Below are positions 52,095 through 64,000 of a stretch of 64,000 bases of DNA, piece by piece. This stretch comes from an uncultured bacterium (GTDB lineage: Bacteria; Patescibacteriota; Gracilibacteria; Absconditabacterales; Absconditicoccaceae), in contig CAMJIH010000001.1 in assembly GCA_946405785.1 (NCBI GenBank), positions 92,938 to 156,937 on the forward strand, in the 5' to 3' direction. The stretch's first letter is position 1. Each line of letters opens with the position of its first letter. Position numbers and translations under genes: made by a program. The notes below the pieces were generated by a model that was not told where the DNA came from, did not search any database, and worked only from the letters and a program-made list of their open reading frames with translations.

Positions 52095-52110
52095 GCACAA
52101 TATTTTGTGT
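52095..52110. promoter_or_regulatory. NrdR-box-like palindrome 1
   Basis: gcacaatattttgtgt, close to the NrdR consensus as I recall it (acaCwAtATaTwGtgt); upstream of nrdD. Confidence 0.7.
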
Positions 52111-52126
52111 CCAATTTCTTATTCAA

Positions 52127-52142
52127 CCACAAGATATTGTAA
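52127..52142. promoter_or_regulatory. NrdR-box-like palindrome 2
   Basis: ccacaagatattgtaa, start spaced 32 bp from box 1 (about three helical turns). Confidence 0.6.
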
Positions 52143-52242
52143 TTATAATAAAAATCAAGAGAAAAAATCGACTATTTTTTTAAATAATGATAACAGGTAG
52201 TTAGCAAGTTTTTAACATTTTAAACAAAATTTAAATAATAAT

Positions 52243-52258
52243 ACAACAAATATTGTGT
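52243..52258. promoter_or_regulatory. NrdR-box-like palindrome 3
   Basis: acaacaaatattgtgt. Confidence 0.5.
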
Positions 52259-52344
52259 TTTTATATAGAGAAACATTAATTCAAAAGCCGATTATAAGAC
52301 ATTAATTTTTTCACTATTTTTTCAACATTATCTAGTACAAAAAC

Positions 52345-52360
52345 ACACAATATTATGTGA
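52345..52360. promoter_or_regulatory. NrdR-box-like palindrome 4
   Basis: acacaatattatgtga, about 65 bp upstream of the dnaX start. Confidence 0.55.
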
Positions 52361-52424
52361 AATATATTGAAAATTCATAATGAAATCATAAAGTAAAAGA
52401 GGTTTATTATATCTTATATACAAT

Positions 52425-53879
52425 ATGAGTCTTGCTAACAAATATCGTCCAAAAACATTCGATGAAATGATCTGACAAGAACACATCATCGATATTTTAA
52501 AAGCACAAATGAAATCAAGAGATGTTGTTCACCACAATTATCTACTCTTTTGACCAAGATGAACATGAAAAACAACATCAGCAAGACTTATAGCAAAAGC
52601 TCTAAATTGTTTAAACCTACAAGATTGAAATCCTTGTAATCATTGTGCAAATTGTGAATTAATTAATAATTGAACAAGCTTAGATTATGTTGAAATAGAT
52701 GCTGCTTCTCATACATGAGTAGACAATATCAGAGAAGAAATCATAGATAAAGCATCATACCCACCAACAACATTAAGTAAGAAAATCTATGTTATAGATG
52801 AAGTTCACATGTTAAGTAAATGAGCTTTTAATGCGTTATTAAAAACCATTGAAGAACCTAAAGGAAATGTCTGTTTCATTTTTGCAACAACAGAAATTCA
52901 TAAAGTACCAGATACTATAATTTCTCGTTGCCAAGTATTCAATTATAAAAAAGTTCCAGACAATGCCATGGTTTCTCATCTAGAAAACATATGCAAACAA
53001 GAGAACCTCAAATATACAGAATCTGCTCTTAAAATAATATCAAATATATCAGAATGATGTGTAAGAGATGCTGTAAAATATGTAGATCAAGTAAGTATTC
53101 TTTGAGATTTAAATGAAGAAAATGTTGCTAGATTTTTATGAGTAGCTTGAGAATCATTAATTAAAGAAACACTTCAAGACATAAAAACATGAGACAGAGA
53201 AAAAATATTTTCAAAACTAGACAATATTTGATGACAAGGAATTGATTTATCTCAATTCGCTAAACAAACAATAGGATATTTAGATCAACATCTTTTAGAA
53301 GATACAGACTTCTATTTAAGATGTTCAGAAATATTCTGAGACATTATATCTACAATAAAACGATATCCATATCCTATTGTAGCATATAAAATTGCTATTA
53401 ATAAATACCTTAATGGAAATAATACTGAAAGCACATCAAAACCAGTAATTGAGAAAAAAATAATTAGCGAGGAAAAGAAAAATGACTGAAAAAAAGAAGA
53501 ACCCCAAAAAATTGAAGAGCAAAAACCTGAAATAAAGCAAGATTCTGAAAAAAAGGCAGAAAATACACCACAAGAAAATAAACCAAATGATCACAAAGAT
53601 TATTCATGAAACTTTAAAGAACTATGGAATAATGTTCTTGAAAAAATGAATAAACCAACTGCTCAAACTCATTTAAAAGATGAAGCTATTATAGAAAAAA
53701 AAGAAGGGAATATACTTGAAATTACGGTAATTACTTCCCTTGCAAAAGTATTATTGAACAATGAAGACAATAAAAAAGTGCTAGAAAAATTATTAAGTGA
53801 CGAACTAGGAGAAAATATTACAATGAATATTACATTTATTAAAAAAGAAGAATATTTCGCACAAAAAATGTGATTATAA
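52425..53879 (+). CDS. dnaX: DNA polymerase III subunit gamma/tau
   Basis: 'MSLANKYRPKTFDEMIGQEHIIDIL', '[26 protein letters not shown]', '[24 protein letters not shown]', 'FIFATTEIHKVPDTIISRCQVFNYK'; all three P-loop glycines are TGA. Confidence 0.96.
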
Positions 53880-53887
53880 TAAATACA

Positions 53888-53923
53888 AAAAAGTAGAAGG
53901 ATTACACTATCTTTCTACTTTTT
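53888..53923 (+). terminator. Terminator after dnaX
   Basis: aaaagtagaa...ttctactttttt inverted repeat. Confidence 0.7.
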
Positions 53924-53937
53924 TCATTAATCATAAA

Positions 53938-55464
53938 TTATTTTAACTGATTTATCTCTAATATTTTTTGTTTTAAATAATTCATTTCCTCATTATTCGA
54001 TGTTAATCACAATGCTCTCATGTAAGAAGCTGTAGCTTCTTCTGAATCTCATCTTTCAAGAGCAGCATCTCAAAGTAATTGAAACAATTCAGGTTTTGCA
54101 TATTTCCTTGCAAGACGAGCTAACTCTAATTCAAGCTCTTCAGTTAGAGAAGTCTTCTGAATCGCATATAATCAAAGCTGTCAATAAGTACAAACTTGAG
54201 CATTATCTCATTTTAAAGAAAGAGAACAAACTGATAAATAATCTTGAACAAGTTTCATATTTTGTTTCATATAATACGATTCCTTTCACCTACGATATGG
54301 CTTCCAAAAAGCTTCATCAAAAAATGAATAAAAATCCGATGCTTTTATAGAAGGATATCACAACAATCTCTGCCATCAAACAAAAATTCTATCAGTTTCT
54401 CAAAGAGCAATATAACTCAATATTAAATACCTATCAGAATCTAACAAAATCTTTGAATCAGTTATTTGTGATAGATATAAAACTGCATTCGAATAATCTC
54501 ATAAATGATAATAACAAATTCCCAAATAATAAAGATATGAACTCTTTTCTTGACGATCTAATTGCAATAATTCATGAAAATAACGTGAAGACGAATCCCA
54601 TTTTCACATAATAAAATCAGCATTAGCCAATATTTGATGAGGCAAAATATAATCCGGATGTTCATTAACTAAACGTATAGCTATTTTCTTTGCTCATGCC
54701 AAAAATCATTGATTCATTAACTGATAAGCAACCAAACCATCTTGATAATACTCAGGCACATCCTTCACTGAAAGATATTCATTAAATGCAGATTGCATCG
54801 CCAAAACAAAATCTTGATATTTTGTTCACATCAAACTCTGCATTTCACTTTGTGCTTGCGTATAATTTCAATCAATTAAATCAAATGCTGTTTGATAGTA
54901 TAATATCTTTTGTTCAGGGAAAACTTTCTTCTTATGATATTCTCACAAAAGGATTTTTAAACTATTATATTCTGTATCTGTTGTTTGAGAAAAAGAATTA
55001 ATTCATATCTCAAATAATAATCAATTACTCAAATAACTCTTTATTGCATCAGGCAACGAGTTATAAAAAGCCTTAGCTTTATCATATTGATTATCCAGCA
55101 TATAAGCATCCAATAATAACTGTGTAACCTCCTGAGTCCTCTGCTGTGAATATATTTGTTCTAGTATTACAATTTTTTCTCTAATATTTCACAATCATTC
55201 AGCATCTTTTGCAGTAAACTGAACATCATTTGATAAAAATCAAGAAAGAAAAGAAAGATCTTCTTCCGTTAAAGTAGAATTAGAACCTGTTTCATTATAA
55301 TTTCATGACAAATTAGAATTCATATCAGTTGATGATTTTTGTATTCAATTCCAAGATATTTCATATCCCTTAGAATCCAAAAAAATTAAAGCAACCCGAC
55401 AAAAAACAAAAAGTCATCATATAACATACCATATAATAGATTCTTTTGATTTTCTTTTTCTCAT
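53938..55464 (-). CDS. Membrane-anchored TPR-like protein
   Basis: N-terminal TM 'SIIWYVIGGLFVFCxVALIFL'; TPR-like 'SSYLYYLGICYYHLGDYSNAVLYLSQI', 'ELFQLLGDAALERGDSEEATASYMRALGL'. Confidence 0.75.
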
Positions 55465-55536
55465 TTAATAACATATGTCTAAACAACGAAAACAGAATAA
55501 TTATTTATATAAAGTTTTCCAGTTAAAGTAACAAAA

Positions 55537-55572
55537 GAAAAAGAGTGGTTTTTTAATAGCCACTCTTTTCTA
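55537..55572 (-). terminator. Terminator hairpin
   Basis: aaaagagtgg...ccactctttt. Confidence 0.6.
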
Positions 55573-55588
55573 GAAAGAAATATTATAA

Positions 55589-58500
55589 TTATTTTCTATA
55601 AATTTCTAACGCTTTATTGAAGTCTTCTGCTCCTGGAGGAAGATTTCACCATAGATCAGGATTGTATTCAATAAGTACTGAAGCTCAATTAAGAACAACG
55701 TCTCTTCTATTTTTACATTTAGAATCTGTACTTGGATTCTTTGCATCACATCAATCATAGAACCATGTATACAATTCAGATCTTCTGTTTTTTACAACAT
55801 TTGAAAGATCTCAAATTGCTATTCATTTAATATGCAAATTACCATAGTTACACCATTCTTTATTTGACTTCTCTGTATTCCACTTATCATGTTCAGATAA
55901 GAATCATTTACCTGCATAGAATATTCACTTCACCATTTGTCATGCATGTCCATATTTCTTAATATTTCCATTACATGCTGTAGGATTCCAACCATTATCG
56001 GCCTTAAATCATTCAGCATCAAAGATAATATTTCACTTTGTCATAATCATAGCATTAGAATAAAGACTTCACATAATTCTAATATTAATCTTATCTGACA
56101 CAGCAATTAATGTATAAGGTTTTTGAACATTAGTAGAGATACATGAAACATTTTCATTATCTGATAATATAACTTCAGATGAAGTAGTATCTCACTTCTT
56201 ACCAATGAAATAAATAGACTTTCCTTTTACTTTTCTAATCTCTCATCCACATTTAGAACTATTCTTAACAACAACTGAATTAGCATAATACTTGTTAATA
56301 AATGTATCTAATGATGTTGCTAAATCAGCTGGGACAGAGTAATCTGCTGGTTTATCCTCTTTATTTCATTCAAACAAAGCTCATCCATCAATATTCTTAT
56401 AACTTTTCAAATTTGTAGTACTTCTGATCTCTCAATAAGGACTCTTTTGTACAAGATAATGATCAGTTACAGCAAAGTCTACTTCACAAACAGGTTCTTC
56501 AGCTATTTCTTCAGTAGATAAAGTTCCTTCTCAACTACAAATTCTATATTTTACTCTATTCAATGATATCTTATATTCTCAGAAATCTGTTATATTAGAT
56601 ACTCTTTTATTTAAAGTTACAGATCTATTACCAACACTAACATCTGGTGTTCCAAATTTTTCAATAATTAATTTTGAAGAAACTGGAAGCAATGTTGGAT
56701 AGACTTTCCAATAATTATCTAATGTTTCAAATACATTTTTAGTATCTCATTCATGATTTAACAAACTTCAACCTAGCCATCAAGCACTATTTTGTGAAAT
56801 CCAACTAGTTATAATAGGATAGTTATTCTTAAAGTTTGTCCAACTATTACTTCTTGTCCAATCATTACTTTCTGCACAATTAGCTGAGAATTCATAAACT
56901 TTTCATTGAGGACCATAAACAATAAATTCACACATCATTGATTCTAATTCAATTTTACCAGCATCTGATGAAGAACATTTTTGTATAAAATTGTCCTTAA
57001 CATACTCAACTCTATCACTTACAGGATGTGTTCACATCTCTCAAGCCATATTCCAATAGAATGGCAACATTTCTCATTTCATAATAGAAATTGAACCATT
57101 TTGAACATTGAAACATTTTGGCACTTCTCAAGTTGATTTTTTAATTAGAGTACATGACTTTGTACAAGTCCATTCTCCTTCATAAGTACTAGTAGGACTA
57201 GTTGAGTTTTTAAACAAAGGATCACCTTTATGAATAACTTTTTCACTTCCTCACCAATCACAATATTCGATTCCATTTTTATATCCATCTCAACATTTAC
57301 TTCATCCTCCTCATCATCAACCTCCACCTCATCAAGAAGAACCACAACCTTCACATGCCCTTTTAACATATGCAGGATCACAAGCATAATTAATTTTACC
57401 TGAATAATCATAAACACATGCTGTATTTTTATCATTATTATCTCTAAGCTTTTGAGCCTTAAAATATACTGTTAAAGTATCTCATTCCATAAATACAGAT
57501 CATGATTTCATTACAACATTCCATTCAAGATCTTTATCATTAGTAATTTTAGGAGTAATTACATATTCAAATGGAGTTGTATTCTTAGATCACTTCTTCA
57601 TTATACCAGTAAAAGCATTATCTGATAATTTTAATGTATCATCCTTTAATAACTTATACATAGTTGTATCAATAGAATCCTTTACAGTAAATCCTGTAAA
57701 TGAAACTTTTGCATCTTTAACAACCATTTTAAAGATAACATTCTTTTCATCAACACTTGATTTACTATTAAGAGATAATGCAGCTGATTCAGTATCAGCA
57801 TCATTATATGCTTCAGCTTTCCAATCACTATTTTTACTTACATACTTCTTAATAGTAAGCAAGTTTCAAGTAGGATTTTTAACCTCAGCAGGATCACATT
57901 CATGAGTTTCTTCTCCTAATTTATCATAATATACACACGCAATATTCTTTTCATCAGCTTTCTTTTCTGCCATAAAGATAGCTTCAAATACATCTCAAGA
58001 CATAAAATCTCACTTTCACATATAGACATCCCAAGACAATTTTGTATGTCATGCAACTCATGTACTTACGCTTGGTGTTAATTTATAATCATCCTTCACT
58101 CAAGTATTGTAAGTTCAAAATTTAATAGTTCAAGTAAATGCATTGTTAGCTAATGACCAAGATTCATTCTTAAACAACAATTTTGAATTATCCAAATCAT
58201 CTTCAATAACAAATGATTGCAATGGATCATCAGCACCATCTACAACAATCTTAAAGTAAGCAGTTTTACCATTTTCTAATGTCATAGTATCATCATACCA
58301 TGGTCAATTAACTGAATTACTTACGTATTTTTTAATATTCAATACAATATTAGGTTTTACATCAACCTTATCACATTGTTCCTTTTCTCCTGGAGGTAAG
58401 ATACAAGCAACGTTTGTACTATAAGTTTTATATAACTCTGTAATTTTTGCTTTAAATTTTATTGTTAAAGTATCTCACTTCTTAAATCCATTTGGAAATG

Positions 58501-60766
58501 AATAATTCCAATTCAATAAGTCTAATCAAGTAGATGTTACACCTGTCGAGAACATTTCTACATATTTCACAGTACTTGAAGCACTATTCAAATCATAAGA
58601 ATAGAATGAAATTCCTTTAGGAAGATAATCTGTAATCTTATATTCAGGATATTCTCAATCTAATGCTGTAACTTTAATTGTATATTCAATAATATCTCAA
58701 AGAGCAACTTCACTCTTATTTACAGATTTTTCAATTTTAATAGATCTTCATCAGATATCATATTTATCGTTATCACATACATAACTTTTATCTGATCCAT
58801 CATCATTCTTTTGATCATTTCCATAAATACATACATTATTAACTCTATTATCAAGATTAGAATCTAACACCTTACCAGTCATAATAATATATCACTCTTG
58901 ATTAGGAGCTAAATCAAATCCAGAATACTCAAGAACTGTTTGACCACCAATTTTATAAAGTCCACTAAGAATTGGTGATACCCCATGAATCTCACTACTT
59001 ACATATTCAAGATTAAGAGGTAAATAATCTTTAATTTTAGCATGTATTACAGCTTTATTTGTAGTATTTTTAAATACCATTTTAAATCCAACCAACTCAC
59101 CAACTTTATATTTATGATTCTTATCTCCTAAAAGATTCTTATCGATAGTTGGTTCTCCTGGTTGTTCTTCAAAATAAATTGGAACATAATCATGATCATC
59201 TTCATCTGTTGATTCATCACATGCCTTTCATTCCTCAGTATAAGCTTTACCGTTTCATGTAATGATATGCTTATATGGAATAATACAATCATCATTAGGA
59301 TTATTATCTGGATTACTATCTATATCTTCAGTATTATATTCATTAGAATTATCTTTACTGATTTCTGCACCATTGATAATCTCTGTTCCATTGAAATTAG
59401 GATCAATCTTAAATTTAATAGTTATACTACTAACACTTGTTCATGGAAGGATTTCTGAAGTAATAGTTCTCTTTGCAACATTACCTTCTTGAGTCCATTT
59501 ATCATCATCAAGAATCAATCCATAAGGGATATAATCAGTAATTTCAATATTTCTTGCTGTATAATCACCTTGGTTATAAATAGTTATTCTATAATAAATA
59601 ACATCTCCTGGTTTATAGGTTTTACCTTCTTCAACCAAAGTTTTAGTTAAAGCGAGATCATAAATCTTCTTATCTGTTAACTTACAAGAAGGACTACATT
59701 CTTTACCTCCCCAATTTGGATTAGTCTCATTAGGATCACATTCTTCTCAATAAGCTTTTTGAACTTTTCAATCTCAACACCATAATTCTTTAGCATTACA
59801 ATTATCTGGTGTTGTTCATTCTGATCAAGAACATTTCCAAGTATAAGTTCTATTTGGTTCAACAGGACCAACAAAATTAGTTACTTCACCCGGATTACAA
59901 AGTATCATATCTGCATTCAATAATGCTGTAGGATAATTTGTATTATATAAATCTCCTTCATATGAAGAGACACATTTTGGTGGAACTACAGGAGGTTGTT
60001 GTTTCTTTGTACAAGAAACAGTACAGTCACTTGAAGATGTTCCATTAGCGGCTCAATCATCACATTCCTCTCATCCATTTAACGGAGAATCAATATTTTC
60101 TGAAAATTCTTTTGTTCAATTATCTAAGATTCAATCTCAACAAAATCAAATATGAATATTTAAACATTCATTATCTGCTTGTGGAACTGGTGATCATGTC
60201 TTACCATACTTATATATTTGAGTATGAGCTCATAAATTATTATAATCTAAATATTGCATTTCTTGCTCTCACTCCTTATACAAATATCAAATTCTATATA
60301 CATGATACACCACTTGTGCTGCAATATCACTTCTCTTATATGTACTAGGAATATCTGAAGTAATTTTTGCTCATCATACATCTGTAGGAACCCCCATAAC
60401 AACAACCGTATTAACATTATGTGGTTTACCTTGAGAATAATAAGCCATTGACGGAATTGTAATTGCGTTAGATATTACATTATAAGAACTAAACCACGTA
60501 TACTTATCTGGATTACTTCAATCAGAACGCAATTGCCAAAGATAACTCGTATAACTTGGATCAACTACTGAAAGAGTGTCAATCATCTCATGATTTGTAG
60601 ATCACGCATACATTACTTGATCAAAAGTCCCTCAGTCACATTGGGTATTTCAAGCATACAAACTTGTTTGTGGCTGTCTTTTAACCAATTCTGCATTAGC
60701 AAAACTTGTTGCAAACAATGCAACGAATGCCAATCAAGCAATAATTGTTTTTTGAAAGTTTTTCAT
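55589..60766 (-). CDS. Giant secreted surface protein (1725 aa) with DUF11-type repeats and a poly-Gly linker
   Basis: Signal peptide 'TIIAGLAFVALFATSFANAE'; 'DLALTKTLVEEGKTYKPGDVIYYRITIYNQGDYTARNIEITDYIPYGLIL' and 'IKIEKSVNKSEVALGDIIEYTIKVTAL...ITDYLPKGISF' (DUF11-like); Cys-rich 'CGDGYKNGIEYCD'. Confidence 0.85.
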
Positions 60767-60965
60767 TGGTGTATCCAATAAAAGATAAATTAATTATGAG
60801 CAAGATATAGTATATAAAAATACTCACTAAACCAATTTTAACCGAAAATCCACAAAAATCAAGTTTTATAGATTTCGAGAAGACTTCAATTCATATAAGT
60901 CATATCAAAAAAATCAACACATACTTTTAAATATTTAAAGAAAAATGTCAACCCTTTTTTTAATA

Positions 60966-61003
60966 AAAAAAAGAGTAACTTTTATAAGCTACTCAATTTT
61001 TTT
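60966..61003 (-). terminator. Terminator between the two giant genes
   Basis: gagtaacttttataagctactc hairpin downstream of the minus-strand stop. Confidence 0.5.
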
Positions 61004-61004
61004 A

Positions 61005-64000
61005 TTATTCTCTTTGTGTTACCAATAATTTATTAAATTCATCAACTCAAGGAATATTAGAAGAAAGCAAATTCGAATTAAATTCAACCATAACCGAAGC
61101 CCCATTAAGAACTGCATCTCTTTTTTTATCATGAGTTCTAAACCAAGTATACAATTCAGACCTTCTCTTATTTTTAACATTACTAAGATCTCACAAAACA
61201 ACTCATTTAATATGTAAATTTCAATAATTACACCAATAATCATTATGAACACTCGTATTTAACTTATCATTTATTGAATCATATCAAGCTCATGCATAAA
61301 ATATTCACTGTACAAGTTGTCATGCTTTTGAATACTTAGTATCTCAGTTCTCCTGAGCATTGCAAGCACCTGTAGCATCAAAAATTATTTTTCACTGAGT
61401 AATTACCATCATATTTTGAACAACATTACCTTTAATTCTTATATCTGCTCAATTTGTTGCAATAAGTGTAAATGGTTTATCTTTAGACAGCAACTTCTCA
61501 GGCAAATCAAATACTTTTCCTGAATCTAAATCAGTTAAATAAATCATCTTTCAAGGTACTTGTCTCAAATTTAAATCTGAAACCAGTTTAGCATTTCTAG
61601 AATACTTTGATATAAATGTATCAAAATTACCCGAAATATTAGAAACCATCTGATAATTAGCAACTTTTTCATCTCAAGTCTCTAGTGAAAACAAAGCTTC
61701 ACCACTTTTCAAATAATATTTATTAAGTTTAGTTGCCGTCTCTTGATCAATATATCCTAAAGGACTCTTTTGAACCAAATAATGGTTAGTTACTGCAAAA
61801 TTCACCTCACAGACTCTATTATTTGATCAATCAGTCATAAAGAATTGATTCTTTCACTCATCAGTTTGTCTAAAATCACAATAACTATACGAAATATTAT
61901 CCAAAGATACTTTATATTCTCAGAAAGTCTTAATTTCATGTTTAGGCTTAACCGTTTTACCTACTCACAAGACAAAAGAACCTCATACATTACCAAAATC
62001 ATTAATAATTACTTTTGATGAAACAGGAAACAATGTTGGATAATCTCTCCAATTATTTAGTGTTTCAAAAACATTTTTTACTTCTTCAGATCAAGCAAAT
62101 GATGATATACTACCAGCAAACCATCAATTCCAATTTTGTTCAATATAATGTTTTATAGCAGGATAATAATCTGTTTTATCATCATTTCAAGCTCACCAAC
62201 CATTAACTCAAACACAATCAAGACCATCTAAATCATAAATAATATCTTTATTTCATAAAACACTAGGTCAATATACAAGGAATCTACACTTTAAAGTAGC
62301 CAAATCTATCTTATAAACATTATCCTCGTTACAATCTCAACCAGGTTCTGTTGAAGAGTAAAAATTACGTTGTAAATATGTTTTTCTAGCATCTTCTGTT
62401 TGATTTCAAAGTAATCCTTCAACATTCCAATAGAATGGCAACATTTCTCATGTCATAATAGAAATTGATCAATTCTGTACATTAAAGCATGAAGGATCTA
62501 AATTCAAATGACAATCAGAAGAACATGTAAGTCAACTATACGCACTATTATAAATACCTTTTTCTTTAAATAGTCTTCCCTCTCTTCATATTAGTTGAGG
62601 AGCATCTTCTCACCAATCACAAGCCTCAAATCCTTCTTGAATTCAATCTCAACAAACAGGCTCTGGACATGTTTTTTTCTGAATACAATCAGGAATTGGA
62701 TCAGGTTCTACCTTAAATGTAGCAGGATCAGAACATGCAGAAGGATTTACCACACAAGCAATATTTGATCACGATGCAGTTCTTACTTTCATAGGGAATA
62801 TAATATAGTATACATTATCTTTAGAAAAACTTCATTGAGTCATTTTTACATTCCAAACAATTTTTCAAGGATCAAAATATCATGTACTCAAATAATCATA
62901 ATCCTCATCATGTTTATATTCATTCGGCATTTTATCAACATAGTATTTTTTTATTCCTTCAGCCTTTTCCACAATTTCAAAGACATCTTGGTCATATTCG
63001 TCTTTTACTGTGAATTCTTTCAATTTTCATGAATCTCAAATAACCTTAATCATAAAATAAATAATAGGATTTTCATCTGAAGCATTCAATGTTAAAGATT
63101 TTTTCCATTCTCAGTTAATACTTCTAGAAATATACTTATCCACTTTTAATCAACCAGTATCCTTCACTATAGTAGAAGTTGTACATCACAATTCAGACTC
63201 AGAAAGATCTAAAGCACAAACTTTGTTTTTATACGAAGTTTCTTCTGAATTTTGATTAACTCTTACTGAATATTTTAAAATAATTTCCTTTCACTTCCTA
63301 AAATTTGGAATAGAAATAGTCCAAACCAATGGATCTCACTTTTCAAATTTTTCAAGAACAATTCACTCTGGTCACTTAACAGAATAAGATTTATCAACAT
63401 AAGTAACACCACTAGGCAAATCATCTTTAATAAACAATCATGAATTGATTCATCCATAACTTGTAATTTTTATTTCATAATCAATGGTATCTCAATTTGA
63501 AACTTTTGTTGCACTTGAAACAATTTTTTTCTCAATTCCTAACATTTTCTTAATACTATATGGATCTGAACATTTACCTGTCACAGCACGTTCTCATGCT
63601 TTTCTGTATGAAAAAGCACAATTTTCTGTATTTGACATAAAATCATCAGTAACCTCTCATGTTAAGATAATATATCAAGACTCTCATGCTTTCAAACTAA
63701 ATCATGAAAATTCTATAATATTATTTCCTTCCCTAGTATACTGTCAAATTTTTGCAGATTTCACAGAAATAGAAACACTAGGAGATTTTAAATTTAATGG
63801 GAAAAAGTCACGGATAAGAGCATTTGAAATATCCTTAGATGTATTATTTTTAAAAGATACTTTAAATGAAACTTTATCTCAAACATTATAAAATTTTTCT
63901 CATAGTAATTCCTTCTTCTCAATTTCAACATAAGGTACTTCTTCATCTTTCTTTGTTGCACTACATGAAACTTCTAATCATGATTTCTTACATTTCCAAT
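61005..64000 (-). CDS. Giant surface protein, DUF11-type, paralogue of 55589-60766 (5' end outside window)
   Basis: Open with UGA=Gly from the window edge to TAA at 61005; 'GDTIDYEIKITSYGGINSGLFIKDDLPSGVTYVDKSY'; C-terminal region parallels the neighbouring protein. Confidence 0.8.

Noticed and set aside
63484-63891. Plus-strand ORF of 135 aa
   Set aside because: Antisense to the giant DUF11-type CDS, which is open with UGA=Gly across the same interval.

Overview
This 64 kb window is AT-rich bacterial chromosome from a Patescibacteria/CPR-type organism, most likely Absconditabacteria (SR1). The supplied ORF track is fragmented because it uses the standard code. Almost every gene reads through in-frame UGA at conserved glycine positions (e.g. 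the DnaX P-loop GPRGTGKT and the SecD, MurE, Tgt and ProS motifs). With UGA=Gly I can reconstruct about 46 long CDSs with consistent coordinates. These cover translation (efp, rpsP, rpmG, rpmF, rpmA, proS, gatC, tgt, rsmI, tsaC-like, dus), replication and repair (dnaX, ruvA, PriA-like, DinD), cell envelope (murE, WecA/MraY-like, FemAB, degenerate M23, secD, secG), anaerobic ribonucleotide reductase (nrdD/nrdG), an Aas-like acyltransferase/acyl-ACP synthetase fusion, a CPR-type T4SS-like ATPase, a prepilin-like protein and several very large surface proteins. There are three tRNAs and a candidate 6S-like RNA. The main result is a second recoding: in-frame CGA and CGG fall where homologues have Trp (ProS 'SQWYNDL' and 'WKFNEWELKGVP', Tgt 'THRWAKR', FemAB 'QSPxW', tannase-like 'YWRIRHG') or inside hydrophobic helices, while CGU/CGC/AGA remain Arg. 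The window also carries a tRNA with anticodon CCG whose body looks like tRNA-Trp (A1:U72, G73, CUCCGAA loop). This matches the UGA=Gly plus CGA/CGG=Trp code reported for Absconditabacterales (NCBI table 37, from memory). Other points of interest: four NrdR-box-like palindromes between nrdD and dnaX, a pyruvate-kinase-like paralogue lacking the usual motifs, an EF-P without the tip lysine, an N-terminally truncated PriA, and a bL27 with a histone-H1-like tail. Translations were made by hand; no database searches were run.
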